Source: Ignavibacteriota bacterium (GTDB lineage: Bacteria; Bacteroidota; Ignavibacteria; Tepidaquicellales; Tepidaquicellaceae). Taken from it: DNA of 64,000 nt. Each line of letters starts with the position of its first letter. Positions within the stretch are counted from its first letter, which is position 1. Positions 42,580 to 51,724 of the stretch are shown one piece after another. The notes beneath the pieces are model-generated. The model ran no database searches and had not been told where the DNA came from. It worked only from the letters and a program-made list of their open reading frames with translations. The position numbers were made by a program, and so were the translations under genes. The stretch spans positions 124,001-188,000 of the forward strand of contig JAPLFJ010000052.1 in assembly GCA_026390735.1 (NCBI GenBank), in the 5' to 3' direction.

Positions 42580-44169
42580 TTGAAAAAAATTGCGCTTGTA
42601 TTATTATTGCTGATTTCGTTTGCAACATCCTATGCACAGTATGAGACTCTTACACCGGAAAGAAAAGACGACGACCTTAATGCTGAGCAGATAATAGAGC
42701 AGAATAAATCGGCACTGGTATCTGTCTGGTACCATACGGACAGTTATTATGGTTACTATTATTTATCAACACCAAAAGATACAACACTTTTAAGCGGAAG
42801 CGGGTTTATATTCGACTCACGCGGATTCGTCGGAACAAACTATCACGTGATTGACGGGTTTGACAGCCTGATGATTAAAACATCTGACGGCAGTTTTTAC
42901 AATGCAGAGTTAATCTTTGTAGACGAGAAAAATGACATAGCAATATTAAGAATTATAAACTCGGGCAACATTGTTTTCCCTGCTGCGAAAATAGGAAACT
43001 CGGATTTACCGAGAGTGGGACAGAATGTTTATGCGATTGGTTCGCCGCTTGGGTTTGAATATACTATTTCAGAAGGTATTATTGCGGCGCTCAGAGAAAA
43101 CGAGAAAGTGTCGTTTAACGACCCTGCAACATATGCGTTGATAGAAAAAACATTTGACAAGGTAATACAAATAACTGCGGCTATATCTCCGGGTAACAGC
43201 GGCGGCGCCCTGTTTAATGGCAAAGGCGAAGTAATAGGCATTACAACTTATTCATATGGTTTTTACGGAAATTTAAATTTTGCGATTGCGATAAACAGTT
43301 TTTCAAAACTGCGCAATACGATTGATTTTGCAACGCTCGATAAAGACGAAGAATTTCTTGCAAAAAAGAAGGGTAACCTTTTTAAGACAAATTTCCGTCT
43401 GGCAGAATCCTTTAAAACAAAACTTGTATCAAGCTGGTATTATTCAAAACAGCGCGACACGATGAAGGTATATGACACGATGATTGTGAAACAGGATTCT
43501 CTGAATAAAATTAATTTTGTTAAAGCGGAAAATTACTATAATATGTGCATAGAAATGCAGCCCGATACTTTTTATATTTATCAGGGTTTGATGGATATGT
43601 ATATTTACACAGAAAACTTTAACAAAGCAGAACCCTTGTATGGGACGATAAAGGAAAAGTTTACGTCGGACAGCTTGTTAAACACTTTTTCCTCGTCTCT
43701 TGCGATGGCATATTCTACCTCAAAGGATTATAAGAAAGCGTTAATGTTCTATGAAAAGCTTCAGAAGAAAGATACGAACGATGTTTACGTCTTATACCAG
43801 ATGGCAGACCTTTACGGCAAGCAAAAGGACATAAAAAAGTCTGAAGAAGTATACAAAAAAATTATTAAGATAGACCCAGCTTACATAATGGGTTATATAC
43901 AGCTTGGAAAGTTATACTACGAGCAAAAGGATTATAAGTCGGCGAAGAAGTATCTCAATATGGCAGTAGAGAAAACGATGATGGAAGAATATTCTTACGG
44001 TAACTATCTTGATTTACATTATTACCGCGGGATGATAGCGGTGGCAGAGGGAAGGAAGCTGGATGCACTGATGTGTTACATAGATATAAAAAGTACCTAC
44101 ACTTACACAAAGGAAGAAAACGAGAAAAAGTTAGGGCTTTATAAAGCAATTAAAAAAATGGAAGAATAA
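42580..44169 (+). CDS. HtrA-like (S1C) secreted serine protease with C-terminal TPRs
   Basis: About 529 residues from TTG 42580, chosen because AAAGGA at 42568-42573 lies 6 nt upstream; an earlier in-frame TTG at 42565 is possible. Signal peptide ends near SYAQ. The trypsin-like domain has His89 (TNYHVID), Asp119 (KNDIAILRI) and Ser207 (SPGNSGGAL). Instead of the usual PDZ domains, the C-terminal half has TPR-like repeats (KAENYYNMCIEMQPDTFYIY, YTENFNKAEPLYGTI, YKKALMFYEKLQKK, IKKSEEVYKKIIKIDP, YKSAKKYLNMAV). It probably works in envelope protein quality control, with TPRs choosing partners. Confidence 0.88.
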   Translation: MKKIALVLLLLISFATSYAQYETLTPERKDDDLNAEQIIEQNKSALVSVWYHTDSYYGYYYLSTPKDTTLLSGSGFIFDSRGFVGTNYHVIDGFDSLMIKTSDGSFYNAELIFVDEKNDIAILRIINSGNIVFPAAKIGNSDLPRVGQNVYAIGSPLGFEYTISEGIIAALRENEKVSFNDPATYALIEKTFDKVIQITAAISPGNSGGALFNGKGEVIGITTYSYGFYGNLNFAIAINSFSKLRNTIDFATLDKDEEFLAKKKGNLFKTNFRLAESFKTKLVSSWYYSKQRDTMKVYDTMIVKQDSLNKINFVKAENYYNMCIEMQPDTFYIYQGLMDMYIYTENFNKAEPLYGTIKEKFTSDSLLNTFSSSLAMAYSTSKDYKKALMFYEKLQKKDTNDVYVLYQMADLYGKQKDIKKSEEVYKKIIKIDPAYIMGYIQLGKLYYEQKDYKSAKKYLNMAVEKTMMEEYSYGNYLDLHYYRGMIAVAEGRKLDALMCYIDIKSTYTYTKEENEKKLGLYKAIKKMEE

Positions 44170-44203
44170 TATTAAATTAAGGTAAATATAAAAATCACTC
44201 AAT

Positions 44204-45961
44204 ATGATTAAAAATTATGATGTCGTAATAATCGGAGCAGGAGGAGCGGGACTCCGGGCAGCTGTGGAAATTCCAAAAGAATATTCCTGCGCTGTGCTTT
44301 CAAAAGTATTTCCCCCGAGATCACATACAGGAACGGCACAGGGCGGCGTATGCGCAGCACTGGCAAACGAGGAAGATGATAACTGGGAAAACCACGCATT
44401 TGACACAGTCAAAGGCAGTGACTACCTTGGCGACCAGGATTCAATAGAAACAATGTGCAGGGATGCAATCCGTGCAATTATTGAACTTGAACATATGGGA
44501 TTACCTTTCTCAAGAACACCCGAAGGCAAGATTGCACAGAGGAAGTTTGGCGGACACACAAAACCTGTCGACCCGAATGACCCTTATGGTAAACGCATAC
44601 CTGTAAACCGTGCGTGTTATTCGGCCGACAGAACAGGACACGTGATGCTTCAGACCTTGTTCGAAAACTGCATAAAGAATCAGGTAGATTTTTATTCAGA
44701 GTATTTTGTAACAGATATTATTTTAGAAGGCAAAGTATGCAAAGGCATTGTTGCTTTTAATATTGCAACAGGCGAAGTAACTATGTTTCACGCAAAGGCA
44801 GTAATGTTTGCAACAGGCGGATACGGAAGAGTATTCAGAATAACATCCAATGCACACGTGGGAACAGGCGACGGAACAGGATTGATTTACAAGAACGGAC
44901 TTCCGCTTGAAGATATGGAGTTCTTCCAGTTTCACCCAACGGGATTATGGAAACTTGGAATCCTCGTCAGCGAAGCCGCAAGAGGCGAAGGCGGTATATT
45001 AAAGAATAAAGACGGTGAAAGATTTATGCAGCGTTATGCACCGACAGTAATGGACTTAGCACCAAGAGATATGGTGTCGAGAGCAATCATTTCCGAAATA
45101 CGCGAAGGACGCGGAATACTCGGAAGCGACGGAACACATTACGTTAACCTTGACGTGTCACACCTTGGCAAAAAAGTTATTGATGAAAAACTTCCTGAGA
45201 TAACAGGTTTTGCAAGAACATATCTTGGTGTTGAACCGACGAAAGAACCTATTCCTATTCAACCGACTGCACACTATGCAATGGGCGGAATACCAACAGA
45301 CGTTGACTGCCGTGTGTTAGCAGATGAAAAGGGAACAATCGTACAGGGACTTTATGCGGCAGGAGAATGTGCATGCGTATCAGTTCATGGCGGTAACAGA
45401 CTCGGAACGAATTCACTTCTTGACATAGTTGTATTCGGAAGAAGAGGCGGCAAGGCAATAGTTGACTTCCTGAAGACAGCAGAGTTTTCAGAAATAACAT
45501 CTAAACCTGAAGAAAAAACACACGAGCAAATTAAGAAAGTGCTTGCAAATACAGGCAGCGAAAAAGTATATGCCTTAAGAACAGAGTTACAGGAATGGAT
45601 GATGGACAAATGCGGAATATTCAGAACTGAAGCCGACCTGAAAGCAATGATTGGCAAACTTAACGAACTAAAAGAAAGATTTAAGAATATTTCCGTTCAG
45701 GACAAGGGGCTTGTTTTCAACACTGATTTAATGGAAGCTATTGAACTTGAGAATCTTTTACTCAACGCAGAAGCCACTGTTTACAGCGCTTTAAACAGGA
45801 ACGAAAGCCGCGGCGCTCACACGAGAGAAGACTTCCCGACAAGAGACGACGTGAACTGGATGAACCACTCATTTATTTTCAAGAATGAAAACGGTGACCC
45901 AAAGATAACAAAGAAACCCGTGGTTGTTACAAAGTACAAACCAATGGAGAGAAAATATTAA
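44204..45961 (+). CDS. sdhA: Succinate dehydrogenase / fumarate reductase flavoprotein subunit
   Basis: 585 residues. FAD-binding start DVVIIGAGGAGLRAAVE; His41 in PRSHTGTAQGG is the site of covalent FAD attachment. Substrate motifs include FFQFHPTG, EAARGEGG, and HGGNRLGTNSLLD. It oxidises succinate (or reduces fumarate) and passes electrons to SdhB. The membrane anchor gene (sdhC/frdC) is not visible next to it; a 4-bp-type overlap (TAATG) joins it to an unknown exported protein before sdhB. Confidence 0.94.
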   Translation: MIKNYDVVIIGAGGAGLRAAVEIPKEYSCAVLSKVFPPRSHTGTAQGGVCAALANEEDDNWENHAFDTVKGSDYLGDQDSIETMCRDAIRAIIELEHMGLPFSRTPEGKIAQRKFGGHTKPVDPNDPYGKRIPVNRACYSADRTGHVMLQTLFENCIKNQVDFYSEYFVTDIILEGKVCKGIVAFNIATGEVTMFHAKAVMFATGGYGRVFRITSNAHVGTGDGTGLIYKNGLPLEDMEFFQFHPTGLWKLGILVSEAARGEGGILKNKDGERFMQRYAPTVMDLAPRDMVSRAIISEIREGRGILGSDGTHYVNLDVSHLGKKVIDEKLPEITGFARTYLGVEPTKEPIPIQPTAHYAMGGIPTDVDCRVLADEKGTIVQGLYAAGECACVSVHGGNRLGTNSLLDIVVFGRRGGKAIVDFLKTAEFSEITSKPEEKTHEQIKKVLANTGSEKVYALRTELQEWMMDKCGIFRTEADLKAMIGKLNELKERFKNISVQDKGLVFNTDLMEAIELENLLLNAEATVYSALNRNESRGAHTREDFPTRDDVNWMNHSFIFKNENGDPKITKKPVVVTKYKPMERKY

Positions 45962-46740
45962 TGAGAAACATTTCAATAATATTTGTTTCAATATTTCTAT
46001 TCTCTTCCGGCCTGTTTGCACAATGGGGGCGCGACATTGATACAACAATAGCAGGAACAAGGTTCGTTGCAAAATATGACACAACAAACTTTGAGACAAA
46101 GCTTACCGTGATAAAAGATAAGAATAAAATTCACGAGGGGGTTTTTCTTGACAACATTTATGATATCTCGCTCGAGCAGTTTCAGCCCGGCGGCAACAAG
46201 TTTTATTTGCTCCAGCTGTATTCTGGCGGAGCACATTGCTGTTCTTCTCTTTTAATATCAGAGATAAGAAATAATAAATTTGTTGTTCTTGATTCGGGGT
46301 TTTACGGTAATTCGGGATACGTTGTTGAAGACCTCAATAAAGACGGCATAAAAGAAATAATATCCGGGAACGATATGTTTGCGTATGCGTTTACAAACTA
46401 TTCGGAAACCCGTTTTCCGCTCAGGGTTGAAAAATTTGAAAACGGAAAACTTATCAACGTTACGGGAAAGTTCAGAGACGATTTAATAATGGAGGTTGGT
46501 TATTTTGAAGAAGACCTTAACGAGATTATTAAAGCAGGTTTTGAATGCCCGGAAACCGAGGATGAAGATGCTTTCAACACAGACGCCGGCAGCGTGAAGA
46601 CAATACTGGCTGCAATAGTGGCCGATTACTATTCACTGGGGCAGGTTGACAGAGGTTACGATTTAGTCAACAAGGTTTACAAATGTAAGGATACAGATAA
46701 ATACATAAAAATTTTAAAAGAAGATTTTAAATTAAAATAA
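45961..46740 (+). CDS. Unknown exported protein encoded between sdhA and sdhB
   Basis: 259 residues with a signal peptide ending GLFAQ near residue 20. Beta-rich: NFETKLTVIKDKNKI, KFYLLQLYSGGAHCCSSLLI, and VVEDLNKDGIKEIISGNDMF, the last with a DLNKDG calcium-type loop as in VCBS/FG-GAP proteins. The GGAHCCSS motif with its paired Cys recurs in exported proteins of unknown function. Start and sdhA stop overlap (TAATG) and it ends 1 bp before sdhB, so it is expressed with SDH. A role in the complex is not established. Confidence 0.65.
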   Translation: MRNISIIFVSIFLFSSGLFAQWGRDIDTTIAGTRFVAKYDTTNFETKLTVIKDKNKIHEGVFLDNIYDISLEQFQPGGNKFYLLQLYSGGAHCCSSLLISEIRNNKFVVLDSGFYGNSGYVVEDLNKDGIKEIISGNDMFAYAFTNYSETRFPLRVEKFENGKLINVTGKFRDDLIMEVGYFEEDLNEIIKAGFECPETEDEDAFNTDAGSVKTILAAIVADYYSLGQVDRGYDLVNKVYKCKDTDKYIKILKEDFKLK

Positions 46741-46741
46741 T

Positions 46742-47452
46742 ATGGATATAAGACTAAAAATTCTTCGTTACAATCCGGAAAAAGACGACAAGCCTTATTT
46801 TCAGGATTTCACCGTACAAAACGTAAGCCCTGACTGGCGTTTGCTTGACGTACTTCACGAGATAAAGTGGAAGGTTGACGGAACGCTTACATTCCGCCGC
46901 TCCTGTGCGCACGGTATTTGCGGCAGTGACGGAATAAAGGTAAACGGTAAAAACCGTCTTGCGTGTTCGCTTCTTCTTAAAGATATGAATATGAGCAAGA
47001 CAATCGTTATAGAACCGCTTCCTTCGTTACCAATAATCAAGGACCTTGTGGTTGATATGACAAGTTTCTTCGCAAAGTATGAAGTAATAAAGCCATACTT
47101 AATATCAAAAACACCGCCGCCGCCTAACAGCGAGAGGTTCCAGTCAAACGAAGACGCAGAAAAGCTGTTTGAATCAGCCAAGTGTATTCTGTGCGGATGC
47201 TGTACAACATCCTGTCCTTCAACCTGGACAAACGAAAATTACATTGGGCCGGCTGCGCTTCTGAAGACATACAGGTTTGCTTTTGATACACGTGATGACG
47301 GAGGAGATGAGCGTCTTGATATCATTGATAATCCTGACGGTATCTGGCGTTGTCATACAATCTTTAACTGTATAGAAACCTGTCCGAAGGAAATAAACAT
47401 TACATGGCATATTTCACAACTGAAGAAAAGAATTTCTACAAAAGAAATGTAA
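46742..47452 (+). CDS. sdhB: Succinate dehydrogenase / fumarate reductase iron-sulfur subunit
   Basis: 236 residues with all three cluster motifs: [2Fe-2S] CAHGICGSDG...LAC, [4Fe-4S] CILCGCCTTSCP, and [3Fe-4S]/[4Fe-4S] CHTIFNCIETCP. Together these wire electrons from SdhA FAD to the quinone side. It is the last gene of the operon and is followed by a strong terminator, so a membrane subunit gene must be elsewhere. Confidence 0.94.
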   Translation: MDIRLKILRYNPEKDDKPYFQDFTVQNVSPDWRLLDVLHEIKWKVDGTLTFRRSCAHGICGSDGIKVNGKNRLACSLLLKDMNMSKTIVIEPLPSLPIIKDLVVDMTSFFAKYEVIKPYLISKTPPPPNSERFQSNEDAEKLFESAKCILCGCCTTSCPSTWTNENYIGPAALLKTYRFAFDTRDDGGDERLDIIDNPDGIWRCHTIFNCIETCPKEINITWHISQLKKRISTKEM

Positions 47453-47471
47453 TCATTATATACGGATAAAC

Positions 47472-47496
47472 AAAAGGGGCGACAAGCCCCTTTTTA
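47472..47496. terminator. Bidirectional terminator between sdhB and the RND gene
   Basis: AAAAGGGGC / GCCCCTTTT stem (9 bp), GACAA loop, followed by T on the plus strand and by TTTTG on the minus strand. The genes converge here. Confidence 0.88.
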
Positions 47497-47501
47497 ATTT
47501 A

Positions 47502-50500
47502 TTAATGAATCTCTTTTTCGACAAGGCCCGCGGCCTTTAATCTTCGCCTTTCTTTTCTGTTTGCAAGACTTGCTTTCCATTTGTCGAATCTCTGATATAC
47601 CACGGGTACGAGAACCAGAGTAAGCACCAAAGAACTTGTTAAGCCTCCTATAAGAACCATGCCAAGCCCTGACTTTGCTTCGGAGCCCGCTGACGTGGAA
47701 ACCGCTATTGGAAGCATACCAACAACCATTGCAACGGTCGTCATTAATATCGGGCGAAGCCTTGCCTGTCCTGCTTCGACAAGGGCGTCATAGGTACTCA
47801 TGTTTTTATTCAGTTTCATCTGGTTGGCACGGTCAACGATTAAGATAGCATTCTTTGCGACAAGACCGATTAACATTATCATACCGAGCATCGAATAAAG
47901 CGAGATTGTTTTTGCTGTTAATGCCAAACCAAGAAACGCTCCGATGATTGCAACGGGAATTGAGAAGAGTACCACAAAAGGATATACGTAAGAATCATAT
48001 AGTGCGACCATAATCATATACACAAAGAGTATAGCGGCAAGAATTGCGTAGATTAAACTTTTAAACGAATCTGCCATCGTCTTTTGTTCTCCTGTAAAAC
48101 TGAAGGATACACCTGGAGGCAGCGGAATAGATTTCATTTTTTCCGTTATTGCGCTTCCAACCTCACCGCTGGTTTTTCCATAGACCTGAGAAAATAACGT
48201 AATAGAACTAATCCTGTTTTCGCGTTCTAACTTTGTGGGACCTGTGGTCTGATAAATATTTGCAAACTGATTTAATTGAATCATTTGTCCGCGTGTGTTC
48301 ATGAAACCCATTAAAGGAAGCGCTGAAGTGTTTGTTCTGTCGCTTTCGTCGGCAAGTATTCTTATATCATATTCGTTAACTCCCTGTCTGTATTTAGAGT
48401 CGTTGTCCCCCGTTAAGGCTATTCGCAGAGTTTGTCCAACATCATTGATTGTCAGGCCGAGCAGTGCCATTTTTTCTCTGTCAATCTGTATTCTTAGTTC
48501 CGGTTTGCCTTCTTCCGATGACAGCCTGACATCCGAAGTTCCCTCAAGTCCTTTTGTAATGTCATACATTATTCTTGCACCCTTCATTACATCCTCGTAG
48601 TTTGCGCCGGAAATTAAAATCTGAACCGGTGAACGGTTTTGGGTACCGAATAAACTTATCGGGTTAACCCTTACTTTAATACCGGGAATCTTTAATATCT
48701 TATTTTTAATATCCTGGGATATGCCTTCTGTCGTTCCCGCTCTTTTGTTTTTATCGACGAGAACAATATTTAATTCGGAAGAGTTGTTAGAGTAGACTCC
48801 GAGCAAACCTTCGCTTGAGGCACCAACGTTCGTAATTACTTTTTCGACTTCTGGAATATCCTTTAAAATCTTTTCCACACGCTGTGTTGCATAGTTTGTG
48901 TTTTCAATGCTTGAGCCAGGAGCGGTTTCAATCGTTATAATAAATTCTCCCCTGTCGACAACGGGCATAAACTCGCTCCCTATAAAGCCCATCTTTGGAA
49001 GCATTACGGAAAAGACTAAAAGAATTAAGATAAGAAGTCCCACAAGTTTTCCGTGGCCGAGGCTCCATTTTAGTACTGAAGTATAATAGTTTGTTACGCC
49101 CTGAAACAGTTTTTCAAACCATAGTCCAAATCTGCCCATCAGTGTTTTTTTGGTAAGGTGCTCAAGTTTTGTGAACCTTGAGGCAAGCATCGGGGTAACA
49201 GTAAAGGAAACGAATAAACTCATTAATGTTGAGAACACAACCACGAGGGCATACTGTCTTAAAAAGTTTCCTATCATTCCCGTTATTAATGCAAGAGGAA
49301 CAAACACTACAACGTCAACGAGTGTTATAGAAAGTGCCGCAAAACCTATTTCGTTTCTTCCTTTAAGTGCCGCCGTTTGCTGTCCCTCGCCCATTTCAAG
49401 ATGTGTGTATATGTTTTCCAGTACGACGATGGAGTCATCTACAAGAATACCTATTACAAGGGACATTCCAAGCAGTGTCATAAGGTTCAGAGAAAAATCA
49501 AATACATACATAAGGAAGAATGTAGAAACAAGTGAGGCAGGTATCGCAACCATAACTATGATGGAGTTTCTGAGACTGTGCAGAAATATGAGCATCACCA
49601 CAGCGACGAGAACTACGGCAATGGCAAGGTCTTCTTTGACAGCGTTAGCAGAATCCATTGTAAAGATTGAGCCATCCTGCGCTATGTTAAATTGTAAGTT
49701 AAGACTTTTGTAATCATTTTCTAGTTTGGTAAGTTCTTTTCTGACACCCGCGCTGACGTCTACGGTATTCCCGTCAGATGTTTTCTGAACGAGAATGCCA
49801 ATTGAACTTACACCGTTTAACCTGTTCAGGTTTGTATAGTCGACCCTGCCGTCCTGAACTTCCGCAACATCAGAGAGCCTGATGATACCTCCGTTTTTAG
49901 ATCGCATAACGACAAGGTTTCTCATTTCCTCGGGCGTTACAAATTTACCCTCGACACGAATTACGAACTGGTCGTCAGTATCTTTAATATTACCGGTGGG
50001 AAAGTCCACATTCGAAGATTTAATGACCTGTGTAATCTGAGGCACAGAAAGGTTGTAGGCCTTCAGTTTCTGGTAATCCATATTAACCTTAATCTCTCTC
50101 TGGTCACCGCCTAGAAGTCCGACTTGTCCGACCCCGCCAATACTCGCGAGCCTTGGCTGAATCTTGTCTTTAACAAACTGATAGAACTCACGCGATTCAA
50201 GGTTGCCTTTAACCGCCATTCTGAGAACAGGGATTTCGTCAAGTGCAATTTTTGAAATAACCGGCTTGCGTGATGTTTGGGGAAGTTTGTCAGAGACCTC
50301 GTTTACCTTTCGCTGAACATCCTGTAAAGAAATATCAACATTAACGGTTGCTTCAAGTTCTACAATTACCATTGAGCGGCCTTCGGACGAGGAAGAACGA
50401 ACACTCGTAATACTTTCAACGCCCGATATAGCGTCTTCAATAACTTTTGTAACGGAATTTTCAACCTCATTAGGGGAGCCCCCGGGATATATTGTTGTAA

Positions 50501-50639
50501 CCGTAACAATAGGCGCCGTCATTTTCGGCATCAGTTCATACTTCAACTGATTAAACCCAAAAACACCAAGAACGGCAAGAAACGAAAATATTACGACCAC
50601 TAATGTCGGTCTTTTTATTGCTATTTCTGTTAATGTCAT
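47502..50639 (-). CDS. RND efflux transporter permease (HAE1/AcrB-type)
   Basis: 1045 residues, the normal length for AcrB-like pumps. Twelve membrane helices with two large periplasmic loops. Helix 4 contains VIGILVDDSIVVLENI with the two proton-relay Asp residues. The N-terminus (MTLTEIAIKRPTLVVVIFSF) and GFIGSEFMPVVDRGEF are typical. It exports drugs or lipophilic compounds with the adaptor and TolC proteins encoded upstream. It lies 17 bp after the adaptor gene. The substrate is not known. Confidence 0.93.
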   Translation of the reverse strand: MTLTEIAIKRPTLVVVIFSFLAVLGVFGFNQLKYELMPKMTAPIVTVTTIYPGGSPNEVENSVTKVIEDAISGVESITSVRSSSSEGRSMVIVELEATVNVDISLQDVQRKVNEVSDKLPQTSRKPVISKIALDEIPVLRMAVKGNLESREFYQFVKDKIQPRLASIGGVGQVGLLGGDQREIKVNMDYQKLKAYNLSVPQITQVIKSSNVDFPTGNIKDTDDQFVIRVEGKFVTPEEMRNLVVMRSKNGGIIRLSDVAEVQDGRVDYTNLNRLNGVSSIGILVQKTSDGNTVDVSAGVRKELTKLENDYKSLNLQFNIAQDGSIFTMDSANAVKEDLAIAVVLVAVVMLIFLHSLRNSIIVMVAIPASLVSTFFLMYVFDFSLNLMTLLGMSLVIGILVDDSIVVLENIYTHLEMGEGQQTAALKGRNEIGFAALSITLVDVVVFVPLALITGMIGNFLRQYALVVVFSTLMSLFVSFTVTPMLASRFTKLEHLTKKTLMGRFGLWFEKLFQGVTNYYTSVLKWSLGHGKLVGLLILILLVFSVMLPKMGFIGSEFMPVVDRGEFIITIETAPGSSIENTNYATQRVEKILKDIPEVEKVITNVGASSEGLLGVYSNNSSELNIVLVDKNKRAGTTEGISQDIKNKILKIPGIKVRVNPISLFGTQNRSPVQILISGANYEDVMKGARIMYDITKGLEGTSDVRLSSEEGKPELRIQIDREKMALLGLTINDVGQTLRIALTGDNDSKYRQGVNEYDIRILADESDRTNTSALPLMGFMNTRGQMIQLNQFANIYQTTGPTKLERENRISSITLFSQVYGKTSGEVGSAITEKMKSIPLPPGVSFSFTGEQKTMADSFKSLIYAILAAILFVYMIMVALYDSYVYPFVVLFSIPVAIIGAFLGLALTAKTISLYSMLGMIMLIGLVAKNAILIVDRANQMKLNKNMSTYDALVEAGQARLRPILMTTVAMVVGMLPIAVSTSAGSEAKSGLGMVLIGGLTSSLVLTLVLVPVVYQRFDKWKASLANRKERRRLKAAGLVEKEIH

Positions 50640-50656
50640 TTTAAAACTCTTTTAAA

Positions 50657-51709
50657 TTATTGTGTAATAGTAACCGCTACGCTGTCTCTTAAATTTACCT
50701 GGCCGTTTACAACAACTGTTTCGCCGACAGATAAGCCTTCAACCACTTCCATCCTGTTCCCGAATTCCGAGCCAACAACTATTTTTCTGAGACGTGCTAC
50801 ATTATTTTCAACCACAAAAACCTTGGCCTCTTTTATGCTGCCGATTAGTGCGGCCCTTGGTATCACAATGGCAGAAATGGTTTCAAGTGTTTTAAAAGAA
50901 ACCCTGGCAAAAAGCCCTGCACGCAGAGGATAGCTCTTGTTATTATTAACTGTAATTTCAACAAGGTATGAATGTGCATCGTCGGCTTTGGCATTAATAG
51001 TTGTTATCTTTCCGTTAAACACTGTGCCCGGGTATACTTCGGTAGTTAGTTCGACAGCATCCCCTTCTTTAAGTTTAAATGCTTCAAGTTCGGGAACGTA
51101 TACTTTTACCTTTAGTCTGTCAATATTAACGACTGTGGCCACGGGGTTTCCGGTATTAAGATATGTTCCGAGTTCAACACTCTTGGAAATAACAACCCCG
51201 GAAAGAGGGCAAATAATTTTTGAATCTTTCAGCTGACGCTGGGCAATCTTTAATGCTGACTCGGTTTGTTTATACGTAAGTTTTGCCGATTCGTACTGAA
51301 CCTCTGTAATAGATTTGGTTTCGAGCAAAAGTTCAAATCTTTCATAATCCTTTTTGGCTTTCTCAAAATTTGCTTCTGCGTTTTCAAGTGTGGCGCGCTT
51401 AACCTCGTCGTCAAGTTTAATCAGCATTTTGCCTTTGCCAACGTTAGAGCCGACATCGAAGTACAGCCCGATGACCCTGCCGGCAGTTTCTGCCGAGACA
51501 ACAACTTCGTTAAAAGGGGCCGTGGTACCGACTAGCGAAAGCGTGTCTGTAACCTTTTCCTCGGTCACCTTTGCCGTAAACACAGGAACGGTGGTCTGTA
51601 TCTCAACCTTCTTAAGTTTTTCCTCACGCTTTGATTTGTTCATCAGAAGTATTCCTGTGATACCAATAATCAGAATTACCGCTATTACAACTGTTAATAT
51701 CTTTTTCAT
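50657..51709 (-). CDS. RND periplasmic adaptor (membrane fusion protein)
   Basis: 350 residues. An N-terminal membrane anchor (ILTVVIAVILIIGITGILLM) precedes a biotinyl-lipoyl domain (VVVSAETAGRVIGLYFDVGS), a helical hairpin (~110-150), a return lipoyl half (ICPLSGVVISKSVELGTYL) and beta-barrel domain (PELEAFKLKEGDAVEL). It connects the RND permease to the TolC channel. Spacing of 15 bp to tolC and 17 bp to the permease gives an operon. Confidence 0.92.
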   Translation of the reverse strand: MKKILTVVIAVILIIGITGILLMNKSKREEKLKKVEIQTTVPVFTAKVTEEKVTDTLSLVGTTAPFNEVVVSAETAGRVIGLYFDVGSNVGKGKMLIKLDDEVKRATLENAEANFEKAKKDYERFELLLETKSITEVQYESAKLTYKQTESALKIAQRQLKDSKIICPLSGVVISKSVELGTYLNTGNPVATVVNIDRLKVKVYVPELEAFKLKEGDAVELTTEVYPGTVFNGKITTINAKADDAHSYLVEITVNNNKSYPLRAGLFARVSFKTLETISAIVIPRAALIGSIKEAKVFVVENNVARLRKIVVGSEFGNRMEVVEGLSVGETVVVNGQVNLRDSVAVTITQ

Positions 51710-51724
51710 GTCTGTTATTTAAAC

